Part shown: positions 30,001 to 40,721 of the stretch, piece after piece
Numbering within the stretch: the stretch's first letter is position 1
Layout of the letters: each line of letters opens with the position of its first letter
Origin: Caecitellus pseudoparvulus
Taxonomy: Eukaryota; Bigyra: Bicosoecida
Length of the DNA stretch: 64,000 nt
Direction: 5' to 3'
Assembly (NCBI GenBank): GCA_965644315.1
Contig: CBFFRQ010000065.1
Location: 62,001 to 126,000 of the forward strand
Program-made: the position numbers and the translations under genes
The notes under the pieces: generated by a model
Told to the model about the DNA's origin: nothing
The model's database searches: none
What the model saw: only the letters and a program-made list of their open reading frames with translations

Positions 30001-33000
30001 GGCAGCTTTTGGCGACGAAGACTCCGACGTCTTCGAAGCGGGCTTGCGCTTGTTGCGCCACGCACTGGTGACCATGACTAGTATCGCGGTGCGGGGGGGA
30101 GATGTCGCTCGCAGCCTGCCACTGGAGGAGTGGCGCACCGGGTTCCTCTGGCTGAGATGGGGCGAGCTGGAGTGGGCCACGCACTCTTGCCACGTGGAGT
30201 GGTTCTGCCCTTCTGACGAGTGCCGATCCGCGAGCCTTGCGCTGCTGACCGCCACACTCTTGCCGGCCCTGCACTACGTACGGGAGGCGCTGCCCGAGCC
30301 CGCCCAAAGTGCGCTGCAGTCAGCGCCCCTCCACGTGACTGGTGCGCTGGACCAAGCAGCTGGCACTGCCTCTGCAAGCGACCTGGCGGCGGTACTCAGT
30401 GAAGGCGCTTCCAAGTTAGTGCAGGGACCTGCAGCGAAGAGCGAGAGCATTCGCAGAGCCGTGCAAGTGTGCGTGGCTGGCTTCCGGGGTGCCCTGCCGT
30501 GGATGACTGATGGCACGACCAAGGAAGGCGACGACGGCGTTGTCGCGCACGGCTCTGGACACACGGGTGATCACCCTGTGCCAGGATTGCGCCAAGCCAT
30601 CGCGTGGGTGGCGCATGGCCTGCTTGGCGCGTGCCTTGGCGGTAGCACCTTCGCTGGTACGTCGAACAGTGCCCGGGATGCAGCCTTGATCACAGCTGTG
30701 CAAGAGCTAGTGCAGCGTGTGGTCTCACAGCGGGGCGTGCGGAAGGGCAAGTGTCATTCTTGGGGCTTCATGCTCCAGAGCTCCATCGCAAAGGACGCGT
30801 TGCCGTGCTTGCAGAGTGCGCGGCGAGCACAACAACAGCTCCTGCTGTGGCACAGCAATGGCGGGCAGGAGCCAACCTTGTGTTCGTCCGTGCCAGAAAG
30901 CCACACCCGCTTGTGGCGCGGCTGTTTGTCCCGACAGATGGCGTGCAGCCGAGCGCAGGTGCAACACGGGAACCGCACGGGGGTGGCCATTCAAGCAGTG
31001 CTGGCTGCGCTGCACTGCGGCGCGCTTCTGCCCAGCGAGACCAGCGCACGCCCCCTACAGCTGCAGCTGGACGACCAAGACTCCGAAGCTGATCCAAGCG
31101 CTGCAGTGCCCCACCTGCCCCTGCCCCTGTCGGCTGGGGGTTTGTGTGATCCGCAGCAGGTCCTCAGCTCCCTGGGTGGCCTGACAGTGCTGCCTGCAGG
31201 CGTGCAGGACTCCACTCCATCGCGGGGGAAGGCTGTTGCCAGCGGGGAAGCTGTGTATGCGAGTATCGCACTGCTCCTGTTGTACGCGGGCTCACATGCG
31301 TATGAGAGCGTCGTCGTCGGCGCGACACAGTCAAGCTTCCCTGTCATGTCCACTATGCCCTGGATGCGCGGGGGTGTCAGCGCCTTGGCGGAAGCGCTCG
31401 CAAACAGCTCCATCAGCGCGCTAATGGAGCTGCCAGAGGCACCTGGAAAGGCTGCCTTAAGCGACGAAGGTGACTCCGAAGTGGAAAGCCGGCGGCGCTT
31501 GTTGTGGCTGCACTTCCGAGCAGCGTTCCTGCCCAACGCCCTACCCCGGACACTCGCCTCCAAGGCTGCGTGGAGTGGAGCAGCACGGTTCCACCTCGCC
31601 CAGCTCCTGTTGTCCACAGAGTCAGCCATCCAACGCCTGCCAAGCGACACGTTCTCCGAGGCGCTAGGCCTTGTCACCATGACCTTTAGACAGACTCTCA
31701 TGGACTGGGCAGCGTCCGCCGCGCCGAAGCCAGACAAGCACCTGGTCAAGCTCAGCGACTTGCTGCTGGCCAAGCTAGCTGTCCCAGAACCTGGCGTGTC
31801 GCACGACTTGGCAGGGGAGAAGGTGCCCAGTGCTGCCCCGGTGGGGGAGGACCAAGCAGTGCACTGGCGCTTCCGCCTCCTTGCATCATCGTTGTTGGCC
31901 ATGACTTGGACGCCGGCGGCGTCCCTCCCCGCTGAGCTCGCAGCCAGCGGGCCTGGCACAGTGGCCAACTTGGTGTCGGAAGGGGAGGGCTTCGTGCTGC
32001 CACCCAGCGTCGCCGCTTCCGGGCCTGCGCGCACAGCTGTCTCACTGCAAGATTGGTGCCCACCCGACGCAGTGTGGTGCTGGTGGGCCGCGGCATGTCT
32101 GTCAGACAGCGTCCCCCTCCGCACGCTGGCACAACGCGTGCTGGGCAACCTGCTACATGCTCTGGTGCGAGGCGCACCTCCTGGGGAGGGCACGCGGGCA
32201 GGAGCCGTGGAGGCTGCTGTCTCTCCAGGGGACCTGCAGGCAGTTTTGGCAGCGCGCGCGCCCGAGTTCCTGCGATGTCTAGGCACCCCAGCATACCTTG
32301 AGCAGCTTCTCGCCGCCAAAGTGGACAACCGTGGCGAGACACAGGGCCGAGCTTCTGCAGGGCCAGCAAATGCCATGGCCGGCTCTCAGTGGAGTGCGGG
32401 CGTGGAGGAGATGGGCTCCACGGTGGACCCTGCACACGCACAGGTGGGAGGGAACCTCATGTGTCACGGGGGATTCCAGGCTGCCCACGCCCACTTTTGG
32501 TCTGCGGTGTACCGGGTTCTGGGCAGCGCCGCCCTGGACGCCCTGCAGCCGGCCTTGACTGCGTTGACCTCGACTGCTGCAGACCACCCCGATGCTTCCA
32601 AGCGGGCTGCGGCGGCAGTGGAGGTGTGGGCGGGTGTGTCGGCTGCCTGTGTTGATGCTGAGGGTGGCCCCAACACTATCTTGGGTTCAGGCGCCAGTGA
32701 CTCGTTGGAGTTTCTCTTTGGCGACGTGGCCAGTGGTGAAGCCGGGGCATGGACTGAAGCACCCTTCACCAGCGCCAAGGCAGTGCAGGCGGTAACTGGG
32801 CAGGTCCAGTCCTGTGAATCAGCCCAGGCCGCTGCACTTTGTGCCATTGCTCCTCTCCTTGACAGCGCCGGTTTGGAACGCCTGCCCATGTTGCAGAGTG
32901 GCGTGTCCTTCATTGCCCACAGCGCAAGCCCTGCCCAGTGCGCCCCCATCCTGGCGCTGCTGGTGTCCAAGGTTGTGCAGTGTTTCGTTGGCACAGGAGA

Positions 33001-34426
33001 TGCCTCCGACCGCGGCAAAGCAGAGTCCTTTGGCGCCAGCAGCAAGTGGCTGTCCTTGCTCACCATGGCATTGGAGGAGCACACGCACACGCTGTCTGTG
33101 GGAGCCATGCTCCTGCCAGCCCAAGTGGCGCCAGGAGAGGCCGTGCCCATGATTGTGCGTGCTCCCCACCACTACCTGCCTGGCTCTCTCTCCGGCCTTG
33201 CCCGGCACTCCACGCCAGGCGCGTGCTTGCCCCTCTCAGCGTGGGCAGACAGTGCGGGCGCCGCTGGCGTGGGCGGGGCGCTGTCAGGCCGTGCGCAGGC
33301 ATTTTGGATCTGCCGCCGCTTGCTGGCCACACTTTGCGATGTCGTGGTGCACCCGTTTCAAGCGACACGCACGGCGCTGGCTGGCACCTTTGGCATCCTC
33401 CTCGCAGCCGCTTGTGCCCCCAGTGACGCTGGCGCAGCCGCCGGCGACCCTGGGTTGGGCTGGGGCCATCTGCCACTCAGTGTGGGCTGGCAGGGCTGGG
33501 GCCCGGCAGTGCTGTCTCGCGTTCTCGCGGTGTTGTCCACGGCCGCTGATGGCGGCGAAGAAGCGTGTGAACGCGCCATGGAGTTCTGCGCGCACCTGCT
33601 GCGGCAAGCCTTCACATTCTCCTCTGCGTCCAACCCGCCCGTCGTGCTGCCCTTCCTGCCTCTTCTCCTCCGCAAGCAGCAGTTTGGCTCTGAGGACGTT
33701 GGGACGACAGTGAAGCTGGCCACGCGATTCGTCGGCACGCACCTGGCACCGGTGGCGGCACACCCGTTGGGTGGGCACTGCCATACCCTACAGCCGACAG
33801 CCAGCACCCCGCTTGCGTACGTGACTTCTGTACTGGCTGCTGCCGCTCAGGATGAGTCGTGGCGCAGTCGCCGGGCTGCTGTGGAGCTGGCAAGTGCCTT
33901 GCGAGTGAGTTTGGGGCTGGCCCTACCCCAGGACGTGGACACTGCGCTGCAAGAGGTCATCTTGAAGCGCCTGGGGGACCGGCAGCACGAGGTGCAAGTG
34001 GCAGCAGGGGACGCTGCAGGAGTTTTGGCTTCCTCCTTGTCCACCGGCGACTCGCGAGCCCTGCTGCGGCGCATGGCGCCCCACGTCCTGGCGAAAGTGC
34101 CTCCCCGCCCCCCTGCTGCCGCCCCCCAAGCAGACAAGGCCAGGTTCGCCAAGGCTGTGCGGCGGCGCCTCGCTGGCGTCCTAGGCACCGCTGCGGTGGT
34201 GGTGTGCCATCCATACACGGTGCCGCCGTACGTACCGGATGCGCTGTCTTTGCTGGGGCGCTGCGCGACAGACGGCGCCCCCGTTGGCAAGGCTGTGCAG
34301 AAAGTGGTGACATCCTTCCGGGCCACTCACGCCGACGAGTGGGAGACTCTGCACCGATTTGCCTTCACCCCTGAGCAACTGGATGAAGTGCGTGACATGC
34401 TCGTCTCGCCACACTACTTTGCCTGA
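27027..34426 (+). CDS. PSME4: Proteasome activator PA200/Blm10
   Basis: Giant HEAT-repeat protein that caps the 20S proteasome and opens its gate. Exons 27027-27194, 27267-27428 and 27557-34426 join in phase to 2399 residues, longer than human PA200 (1843) or yeast Blm10 (2143). Exon 3 opens with LDVPWRPLHRVL, matching the LPWRPLY of PA200. Further family landmarks are NNSMSAGKLPQLLEGW, LMPPVDPSDTSEW (compare PGVDPNDFSK), and the C-terminal block FRATHADEWETLHRF to DMLVSPHYFA. In PA200 and Blm10 the terminus is Tyr-Tyr-Ala (the HbYX motif that docks into the 20S ring). Here it is Tyr-Phe-Ala, so the penultimate Tyr hydroxyl is missing. The Ala/Gly-rich insertions that account for the extra length are spread through the middle. 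The gene body is one uninterrupted frame of almost 7 kb. Confidence 0.9.
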
Positions 34427-34675
34427 GTCTCACGCGGGAGCACGCCGCCCACTCCAATGCATGTTGTGCGTGACAAACAGCTGCACAGCGTCCAACTTGC
34501 GCATGCAAGGAAGAAGCATGCCCCCCCCCGGACCATGAACGCAGACCGACAAAACGCAACGACATTTCCCTTGCTGCCGCCCTCCCTCAGCACTTCCTAC
34601 CGAGCCACTTGTGGAGCGGCGCCATCCACTGTGTCCTGGGCGGGGTGGGCAAGCATATTCCGCACGCACAGCAGC

Positions 34676-35545
34676 ATGCTCGCCAGGGCACTGCACCGCG
34701 GTGCTGCACGGGTGAGGAGGCATGCACCTGCAGTGTATGCACAAGTCCAGACTACTGCGCTGCGTTCTGGGCGATGTGTGCGCGCCTGCGCATCGAAAGC
34801 GGGCACAGGCTCCGGCAAGGCTGAGCCTGGGCATATTGCTCGCGCCCACTCCCGCATCGCGAGCGCTGGCTCCCAGGCCCAGGCATCCTTGACATGGCTG
34901 CAGGCTAACTTCCCGCAGATCACTGCGGTGGCGGGCGCTGGCATCGTGATCTACTCCATGTCCCGCCTGGCCTCCTGGACCATGGGCCTGAGCCTGACCG
35001 ACGCCGCCAGCCTCGGCTTCGGCGCGGGCTTCATGGCGGCAGGCTCCAGCGCCGCCATCATCTGGGCCATCTCCTCCGCCCTGCGCATTCGTCCTGATCG
35101 AGTCTTCCGCCATGCCCTGCGTAAGGTGCAGGCGCACGAGGCCACGCAAGCCATGCTGGGACTGCACATCTCTGCGGGAAACCTGCGTGCATACACCCTG
35201 CGGCAGGGTTACCTGTCCCTTTGCCCCACCACCTCCCGCCCTGTGTGGGTGGAGCCCCGTGTGCAGATGCTGTTCCAGGTGCAGGGCGACTTTGCCAAGG
35301 GCATGGTGACGGTGGAGGCCAAGAAGCACTTCCCCAACCGGCTGGAGTACGCGCTGGTGACGGTGGACCCGCTGGGGCCCAAGGGACACATGCAGCTGGT
35401 GGAGGGGGATGCCGAGCGCTTGCACGTGCGGGGGCAGTTGCGCGAGTTCCTGCAGTCTGAGCGGGTGGAGTACATTGACCAAACAGCCGTGGACGAGGAT
35501 GAGGCGGCGGATGTGCAGGGTCAGTGGGAGCCTGAGCGCCGGTGA
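34676..35545 (+). CDS. TIM21/COA1-like mitochondrial inner-membrane protein
   Basis: Predicted 289-residue protein from ATG 34676. The N-terminus (MLARALHRGAARVRRHAP) is a strong matrix presequence. Two adjacent hydrophobic segments follow (about 81-100, ITAVAGAGIVIYSMSRLASW, and about 108-137). The C-terminal part, from DRVFRHALRKVQAHEATQ on, has the alpha/beta pattern of the TIM21/COA1 fold: a helix ending in LGL, then strands around VQMLFQVQGDFAKGMVTVEA and NRLEYALVTVDPLG. TIM21 and COA1 proteins bind the TIM23 translocase or help assemble respiratory complexes. An in-frame ATG at 34457 would add 73 residues, but the presequence argues for 34676. The ancestral protein usually has one membrane span, so the second span is a deviation or a family difference. 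Assignment is by fold pattern only. Confidence 0.55.
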   Translation: MLARALHRGAARVRRHAPAVYAQVQTTALRSGRCVRACASKAGTGSGKAEPGHIARAHSRIASAGSQAQASLTWLQANFPQITAVAGAGIVIYSMSRLASWTMGLSLTDAASLGFGAGFMAAGSSAAIIWAISSALRIRPDRVFRHALRKVQAHEATQAMLGLHISAGNLRAYTLRQGYLSLCPTTSRPVWVEPRVQMLFQVQGDFAKGMVTVEAKKHFPNRLEYALVTVDPLGPKGHMQLVEGDAERLHVRGQLREFLQSERVEYIDQTAVDEDEAADVQGQWEPERR

Positions 35546-35610
35546 TGGCTACCGCCGGCATGTGCAATGCACACATGCGCTTGTGTCTGGCACGCGAGGC
35601 GCGCACTCTG

Positions 35611-38206
35611 TCACGCCCACACCAACGACTGTGTGGGCTGTTTCCCCGGCAGCAAGCCGGCGCTGGGCACGGTGGGCGTGGAGCCGGAGGAGGAGGGCAG
35701 CGGCGTGCTGCAGCCAAGCACGATGCCTTGCGTCACCGCCAGAGGCAGCAAACATGCGAGGAGGAAGCGGGGGGGGAAGGCTGACGCCATGCGCGCCAGC
35801 GCCTTGGGGTCCGAAGCGCCAGGCGCCGCAGCACCCTGCGCCAGTGGCGTCCCTGCCGCCGTGTGTGCAAAGCGAGTGGCGACTGAATCCTGGGTGACAC
35901 AGCGGATTGCAGCGGCGGCGGTGCTGGCAGGCACGGGTGCAGTGGCCGTGTCAGGGTGCAGTGCTTGTGTGGGCAGGCCTTGTGCCGTGCGCAGGAGCAG
36001 CTGGCGCACAAGAGACGTCTGCTGCTGGCCGGGAAGGCTCAGCACATAAGCCTGGAGCTTGCTGACGCTGGCAAGAGTTGTGCAGACGTCTTCCCCTGTG
36101 CAGAGCATGGCCGTGGCGGAGGGCGTGCGGGTAGCCTTGGCAAGGGATGATGGCGTGAAGGCTGCCAGCTGTGTCGCCAGGGCCGCCGTGGTGGTGGCGT
36201 GGCCAGGCGGGGCGGGCTCGGCGGGGTGGCCGCTGCTGGCTGCCGAGGGCGTTGGGCGGCGCGACGGCACCACCACCGCCGCATTGAACTCATCCGTCCA
36301 GTCTCCGGCATCCGGCCCCACACGCAGGGACTCATCCAGTGCCGCCCACATGCCCCCGTCCAGCTCCGAGGCAGACCAAGAGGTCGTGCTGGGGGCTCGC
36401 CGTGTGGGCGTGCCGCCGTCCCGCCGGGAGGTCTGCACTTGCTGGTGTGCCACAGGGCCAGGGCCGGCAGTGAAAGGCATGCTGGTGTCGCCTGGGGCGC
36501 TGGGTGCGGAGCCGAAGGCCGCGTCGCAGCCTGGCGCACTGCCGGCGATGCTGCTGCTCTCTGCCAGCGAGCCAGCTGAAGCCAGTAGGCCTAGGCCAGT
36601 GACAGCGGCGACATCAGAGGTGGGCTGGCCCTGAGGCAGGCCGGGGGGCAGTGCGCCCAGGCCACCGCCGCCGCCCAGGGAGGCTGAATCCACAGAGGGT
36701 GCTCGGGCGATGAGGACGTCTGAGTCAAAGGGAGTGGGTGCCGCCGCGGGGGGAGACCATGGAGGAGGGGCCGTGGACGTGCCGACAGGGGCTTGTCGGG
36801 CAGCCATGGCTGTGTCCATGCTCAGTCCATTCCGTGCGCGCTTCATGCCGCGGTCCATGGCCAGAGAGGTGGAGGGGGGCTCGCCAGTGAATGCAGAGGG
36901 CTGCATCGTGTGAGTGTGGCGCTGCGGAAAGGGCCTGGCGGGTGGCCCTGACGCAAAGAGGCCTGCCGTGGAGGGGGGAGGGGGGAGCGCCGGCAGGGGG
37001 GTCTGCGGCGCCGACGTCACGCTGCCCCGCAGGCTAGCGAGGGTCTGCCTGGTCTTGTACAGCTCAGCTGCTTGGTGGTCCATGGTGCGCCGTGCCAGGG
37101 CCAGCTCGTTGTCCTTCATTGCAAGCAGGCGGTCTTGCCGAGCCAGCTGTTCACGCAGAGTCATGATTTCAGTGCGGTAGCTGTCCAGCTCCAGGTGGGA
37201 GGGCGTGAAGTCAGCTGCCGTGCGGCGCCGAATGTTGCTGGTGTAGTACTCCAGGGACTTGCCTTGAATGAACCGGGGGTGGCTGAACTCCCACGCCTGC
37301 TGCATGTTGCGACTCTGCTCAAGGAAAGGCAAGCGGCGTGCGGTGAGGGGGGGGTGAGCTCGTTGCGCACGCGGGCGCCGCGTCGCGTGAAGCTCTGCTT
37401 CGAGGACCTCCCTAGCGCGGAGTGGGCAAAGAACGCACTTTGGTCAGTTTACGGAATCCCCAGAAGTTCTGTGGAGCATCGGGACCAGCGGAGGTGCTTG
37501 CATGTGCCTTGGGAAGTTGTGCGGGCGACGTTCTGGGACCCTCACGGCGCCGCGCGCACCCACCAGCGATCGGGTCCAAGAATTGGCTGCAGACGACTTC
37601 ATGTAGTTCTTGAGAATCTGCCGCATGGTGCATGGCAAGGGGTGCAGGGGTGCCCCAGCGCGGAAATAGACGAACACCGCAGAATTCCACGCCAAGCCAC
37701 CGCCGACGGCACGAGCGGCTGCAGCGGGAGCTCCAGTGAGCGAGGCCGGCACCGGCGGCTTAAGCGGGCGAACAGAGCCCTTACACCCCCGCTTCCGAAA
37801 GCATCTGTGCCGCGGCCCGCCCGCTGCCTCCAGCAACGCTGCTGAAGTGGGAGAAGACTGCATGAGGCGTGGTGGCACTCACCTGCTTTTCAAAGTCTGC
37901 TGGCGCCTCAACGATGAAGGTGTCGCCCCTGCTCCCCCAGTGGATCAAGTGGTTCGTGTCCTCTCGATTCACCATCTCCACCATTTTCCTGGGCGGGAAC
38001 AGGCACAGCGTGATCCGGGCACTGATGTGCTGGGTGTGCTGGACTGGCTTGGGCTGGCAGCCGGCCAAGTGTCGTGCTCGCGGGAGAGGCCAAAACCTGG
38101 CCATGCGCGGCGCGCCTGCGCCTTCTTGCACCTCCACTCACTCGACAAAGGTCATCTTGGGCCGCGAGGGGAAGTACCCCGCCTGCTCTCCACCTGCCTG
38201 CGCCAT
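35611..38206 (-). CDS. Heat shock transcription factor (HSF) with divergent recognition helix
   Basis: Nuclear transcription factor expected to bind heat-shock elements. Five exons, 38206-38142, 37988-37883, 37617-37564, 37468-37439 and 37314-35611, join in phase to 652 residues. The spliced HSF DNA-binding domain can be followed end to end: MTFVEKMVEMVNRED, HWGSRGDTFIV, FEKQILKNYMKSS, then TRSLNFWGFRKLTK, and AWEFSHPRFIQGKSLEYY with NIRRRT. In typical HSFs the recognition helix reads FSSFVRQLN; here it is AANSWTRSLN, keeping the DNA-contacting Arg and Asn but changing neighbours. Exon 4 is only 30 nt. A coiled coil (YRTEIMTLREQLARQDRLLA) follows as the likely trimerisation region. The last 450 residues are Ala/Ser/Pro/Thr-rich with acidic-aromatic patches such as DAGDWTDEF, a possible activation motif. 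Confidence 0.85.
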
Positions 38207-38469
38207 GCTGCAGCGGAGCAAGGGCAGAGAACGGCCACAGCAGGCAGTGCTGCTGCGGGTGTGTGCGATTCAAACAGCGAGAGGCTGGCCACGAGGCCCA
38301 GCCTGGTCACTGCATTCCACTTTGTCTGGGGATCGCGTGCATTATGCGTCCCATGGGAGTGTTGGGGTAGAAAATTGTGGGACGCGGCGGGCCAATGGTG
38401 GGAGACGCAGCGCCCCCCCCCCCCAGAAGTAGCCCACCTGTGCTTCGCCGAGCACGGTAAAGCCAGGTT

Positions 38470-40721
38470 TCAACCTTCATACACACCAGACGAAACGGCA
38501 CCAGGCATGGACTGGGCGGGGGCATGCTGCACTTCCGATTCTTGGCTGGTGAGGACGCCCGTGTGCCCCCTCCACAGCGCGTGCGCGCCGCCCGACCGAC
38601 CTCGAGAAGGCAGGGAGGTGGTGGGCGCACTCACCATGCGCACTGCCTCGGCAGCGCGCAGCCTTGCGCTCGGTGTGTGGTAATCCTGCACCACCTCGTG
38701 CTGATCGTCTGGCTTGGCCTGCAGGAGGAAGCCCCCATACGTAGCGCTCATGGCGTCGTCGCTCAAGTGCCGGGACAGCTCGGCGGTGACCGGCGGCGCG
38801 GGAGACAGAGCGGCGCCACCCAGTGCAGCTGAGGTCGCCCAATCCTCTTGCACGTTCGGCCCCACAGGCACGACGCGCTGGGTATCGAGGCCGTGCCCTG
38901 ACCGCCCCCGCGGCAGAGGGTGGCTGGACTGGGGCAGACCTCGGGGAGGGGGTCCCCCGTCCCCCCCCTCCATGTGCAGGGTCACCGGCACCATGGTGGT
39001 GGCAGTGGAGGACGCCCGGATGGAGTGTGGGTACGGGTGGCTGCCTGCCCGAGGTCGGTGGGATGCCACCTCCGCCGTGGACCCAGAGGGTGTCAGGCCC
39101 AGCGCCATGTTCACGGCACGGGCAGGGGCCAGGTACTCTGACCTCACAGAGCTGCGCTGTGCGGCAGGCATGCGGGGTGGACCGCCCTTGCTGTCACGTT
39201 CGGAAGCCTTGCCCTGCCCCGGTGTGCCCTGGGAGGTGGCGCTGGTGCTGCTGGAGTGTGCCTCCTCCATGACAGAGTCCAGGAAGATGCGGCCGCCCAG
39301 GGCGTGCCGGCGCGGGTCTGGCCTGGAGCCCTCGAAGACGAGGGAGGACACCTCCCCACCGTCGCCTTCCTGAGAGGGGGACAGCTCCACCACTGCCATG
39401 ACGATGGAGTCGCCGCCCTGCGAGGCCTGGGAGGCCAGCTGTGGCAGCACGCCAGTGCGGGTGGCTGGCACGCCGCTTGACGTGGCCCGCACGATGCTGC
39501 CTTGGGAGTGCTCGGAAGAGAGCGGGCCTTGCCTGAGTGGCCCCTTCGCGGCTGTCTTCCCCTGCCTGCCCACGCTGTCATCCACCATGCCCTTGCTGTC
39601 CGAGCGAGTGCTTGGCGTGTACGTGTCAGCTCGTGTGTCCCAGCGCCTTCGCGCGACCCGCACGCCCCAAATGCACGCAAAGCAGAGAGCAGTCGCTGCT
39701 GCGCCTAAGAGCATCCAGCCCCAATTCGGCAAGGACAAGCCCACGTCCAAGTCTCGCGCCAGGCGGCGGCCTGTCGCAGCGGCGTCGTCTACCGTGAGCT
39801 TCCCACCGGCGAGGCTGGCGTCTGCGCCAGCCCGGGTGACTTGCGGCACAGGCTGCGTTGCAGACTGCATGTCAGATCCACTTGCTGCCTGCGCTGCACT
39901 TTGAGCTGCTGCCCTCTCCAGGCTCGGAGAGGATGAGAGAGGCGTTGCCCGAGCGGGCTGAGCGACGTGCGTGGTGTGCTGTGCTGCGTGTGCCGGCCCC
40001 AAGGGGGAGGAGAACGGCAATGCTCTGGGAGCATCTAAATCCCTTGTGCTGGGAGCAGCGGACTGATCAGCCTCTGCCGTCGGAAGGGCTCCTCTCAGCG
40101 CCGGCTTCAGCGAAGTGCCGAGTGCAGGCTGCCCGAGCATCGGAGCTTTGGCCGCAGTGCCGTGCACAGCCGCACCATGAACCCCACTGCGTGCACGAAT
40201 CCCGCCATGCACAGTGTTTTCGATCCGAGCTCGTTTCCCGTGCAGGTCCAGCGTGCGGGCGAGCCTGAAACGGAGCGCAACAACAGCGACGTGCATGGTG
40301 CAGCAGGGCAGGAAACGCCGCCGATGCGCAGGCACAAGCCGCTGGGTGACGCAAGTGGCCAGCGGCGCCTCTGCAATCCACACTGTCACAGTGGAAGGAG
40401 CACACCAGCGATGTCATGCTCCTGTGTGCCTCCTCACGCACCTTGTTCCGGGAGACACGCGCGCAAGACTGTCGTGTTGGGGAAGGCGTGCCCTCGCTCC
40501 GTCGCCGCCATCACCACGAGCTACAGAGTTCCCAGACGCCTGTCGAAGATAGGGGGGGCAGAGTGAGGTACACTGCCCGACAAACAAACTTTGGCACTGC
40601 TTGCAGGAGGCCACCCCAAGCAGGGTGCGCCTCTCTCACGCACTGTCCAGGAGTGAGACCTTCCTGTGCCGACGCTGGTGGCCAGCAGGGCTAGGCAGGC
40701 AAACACTGCAGCCACCCGCAT
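38470..40721 (-). CDS. Type I single-pass membrane protein, function unknown
   Basis: Exons 40721-40644, 40539-40442 and 40264-38470 join in phase to about 656 residues. Exon 1 encodes a clean signal peptide (MRVAAVFACLALLATSVG). The 200-residue luminal part is Ala/Ser/Arg-rich with no fold I recognise. One membrane span lies near WGWMLLGAAATALCFACIWG, followed by a basic stop-transfer (VRVARRRW). The cytoplasmic tail of about 380 residues is Ser/Pro/Gly-rich with many potential phosphorylation sites. Near the 3' end, a strong donor (ATG then GTGAGTGCG, about 38636) and an acceptor before HAPAQSMPG suggest a further in-phase intron that would shorten the tail without changing its end. A receptor or adhesion role is possible, but nothing in the sequence proves it. 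Confidence 0.65.
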
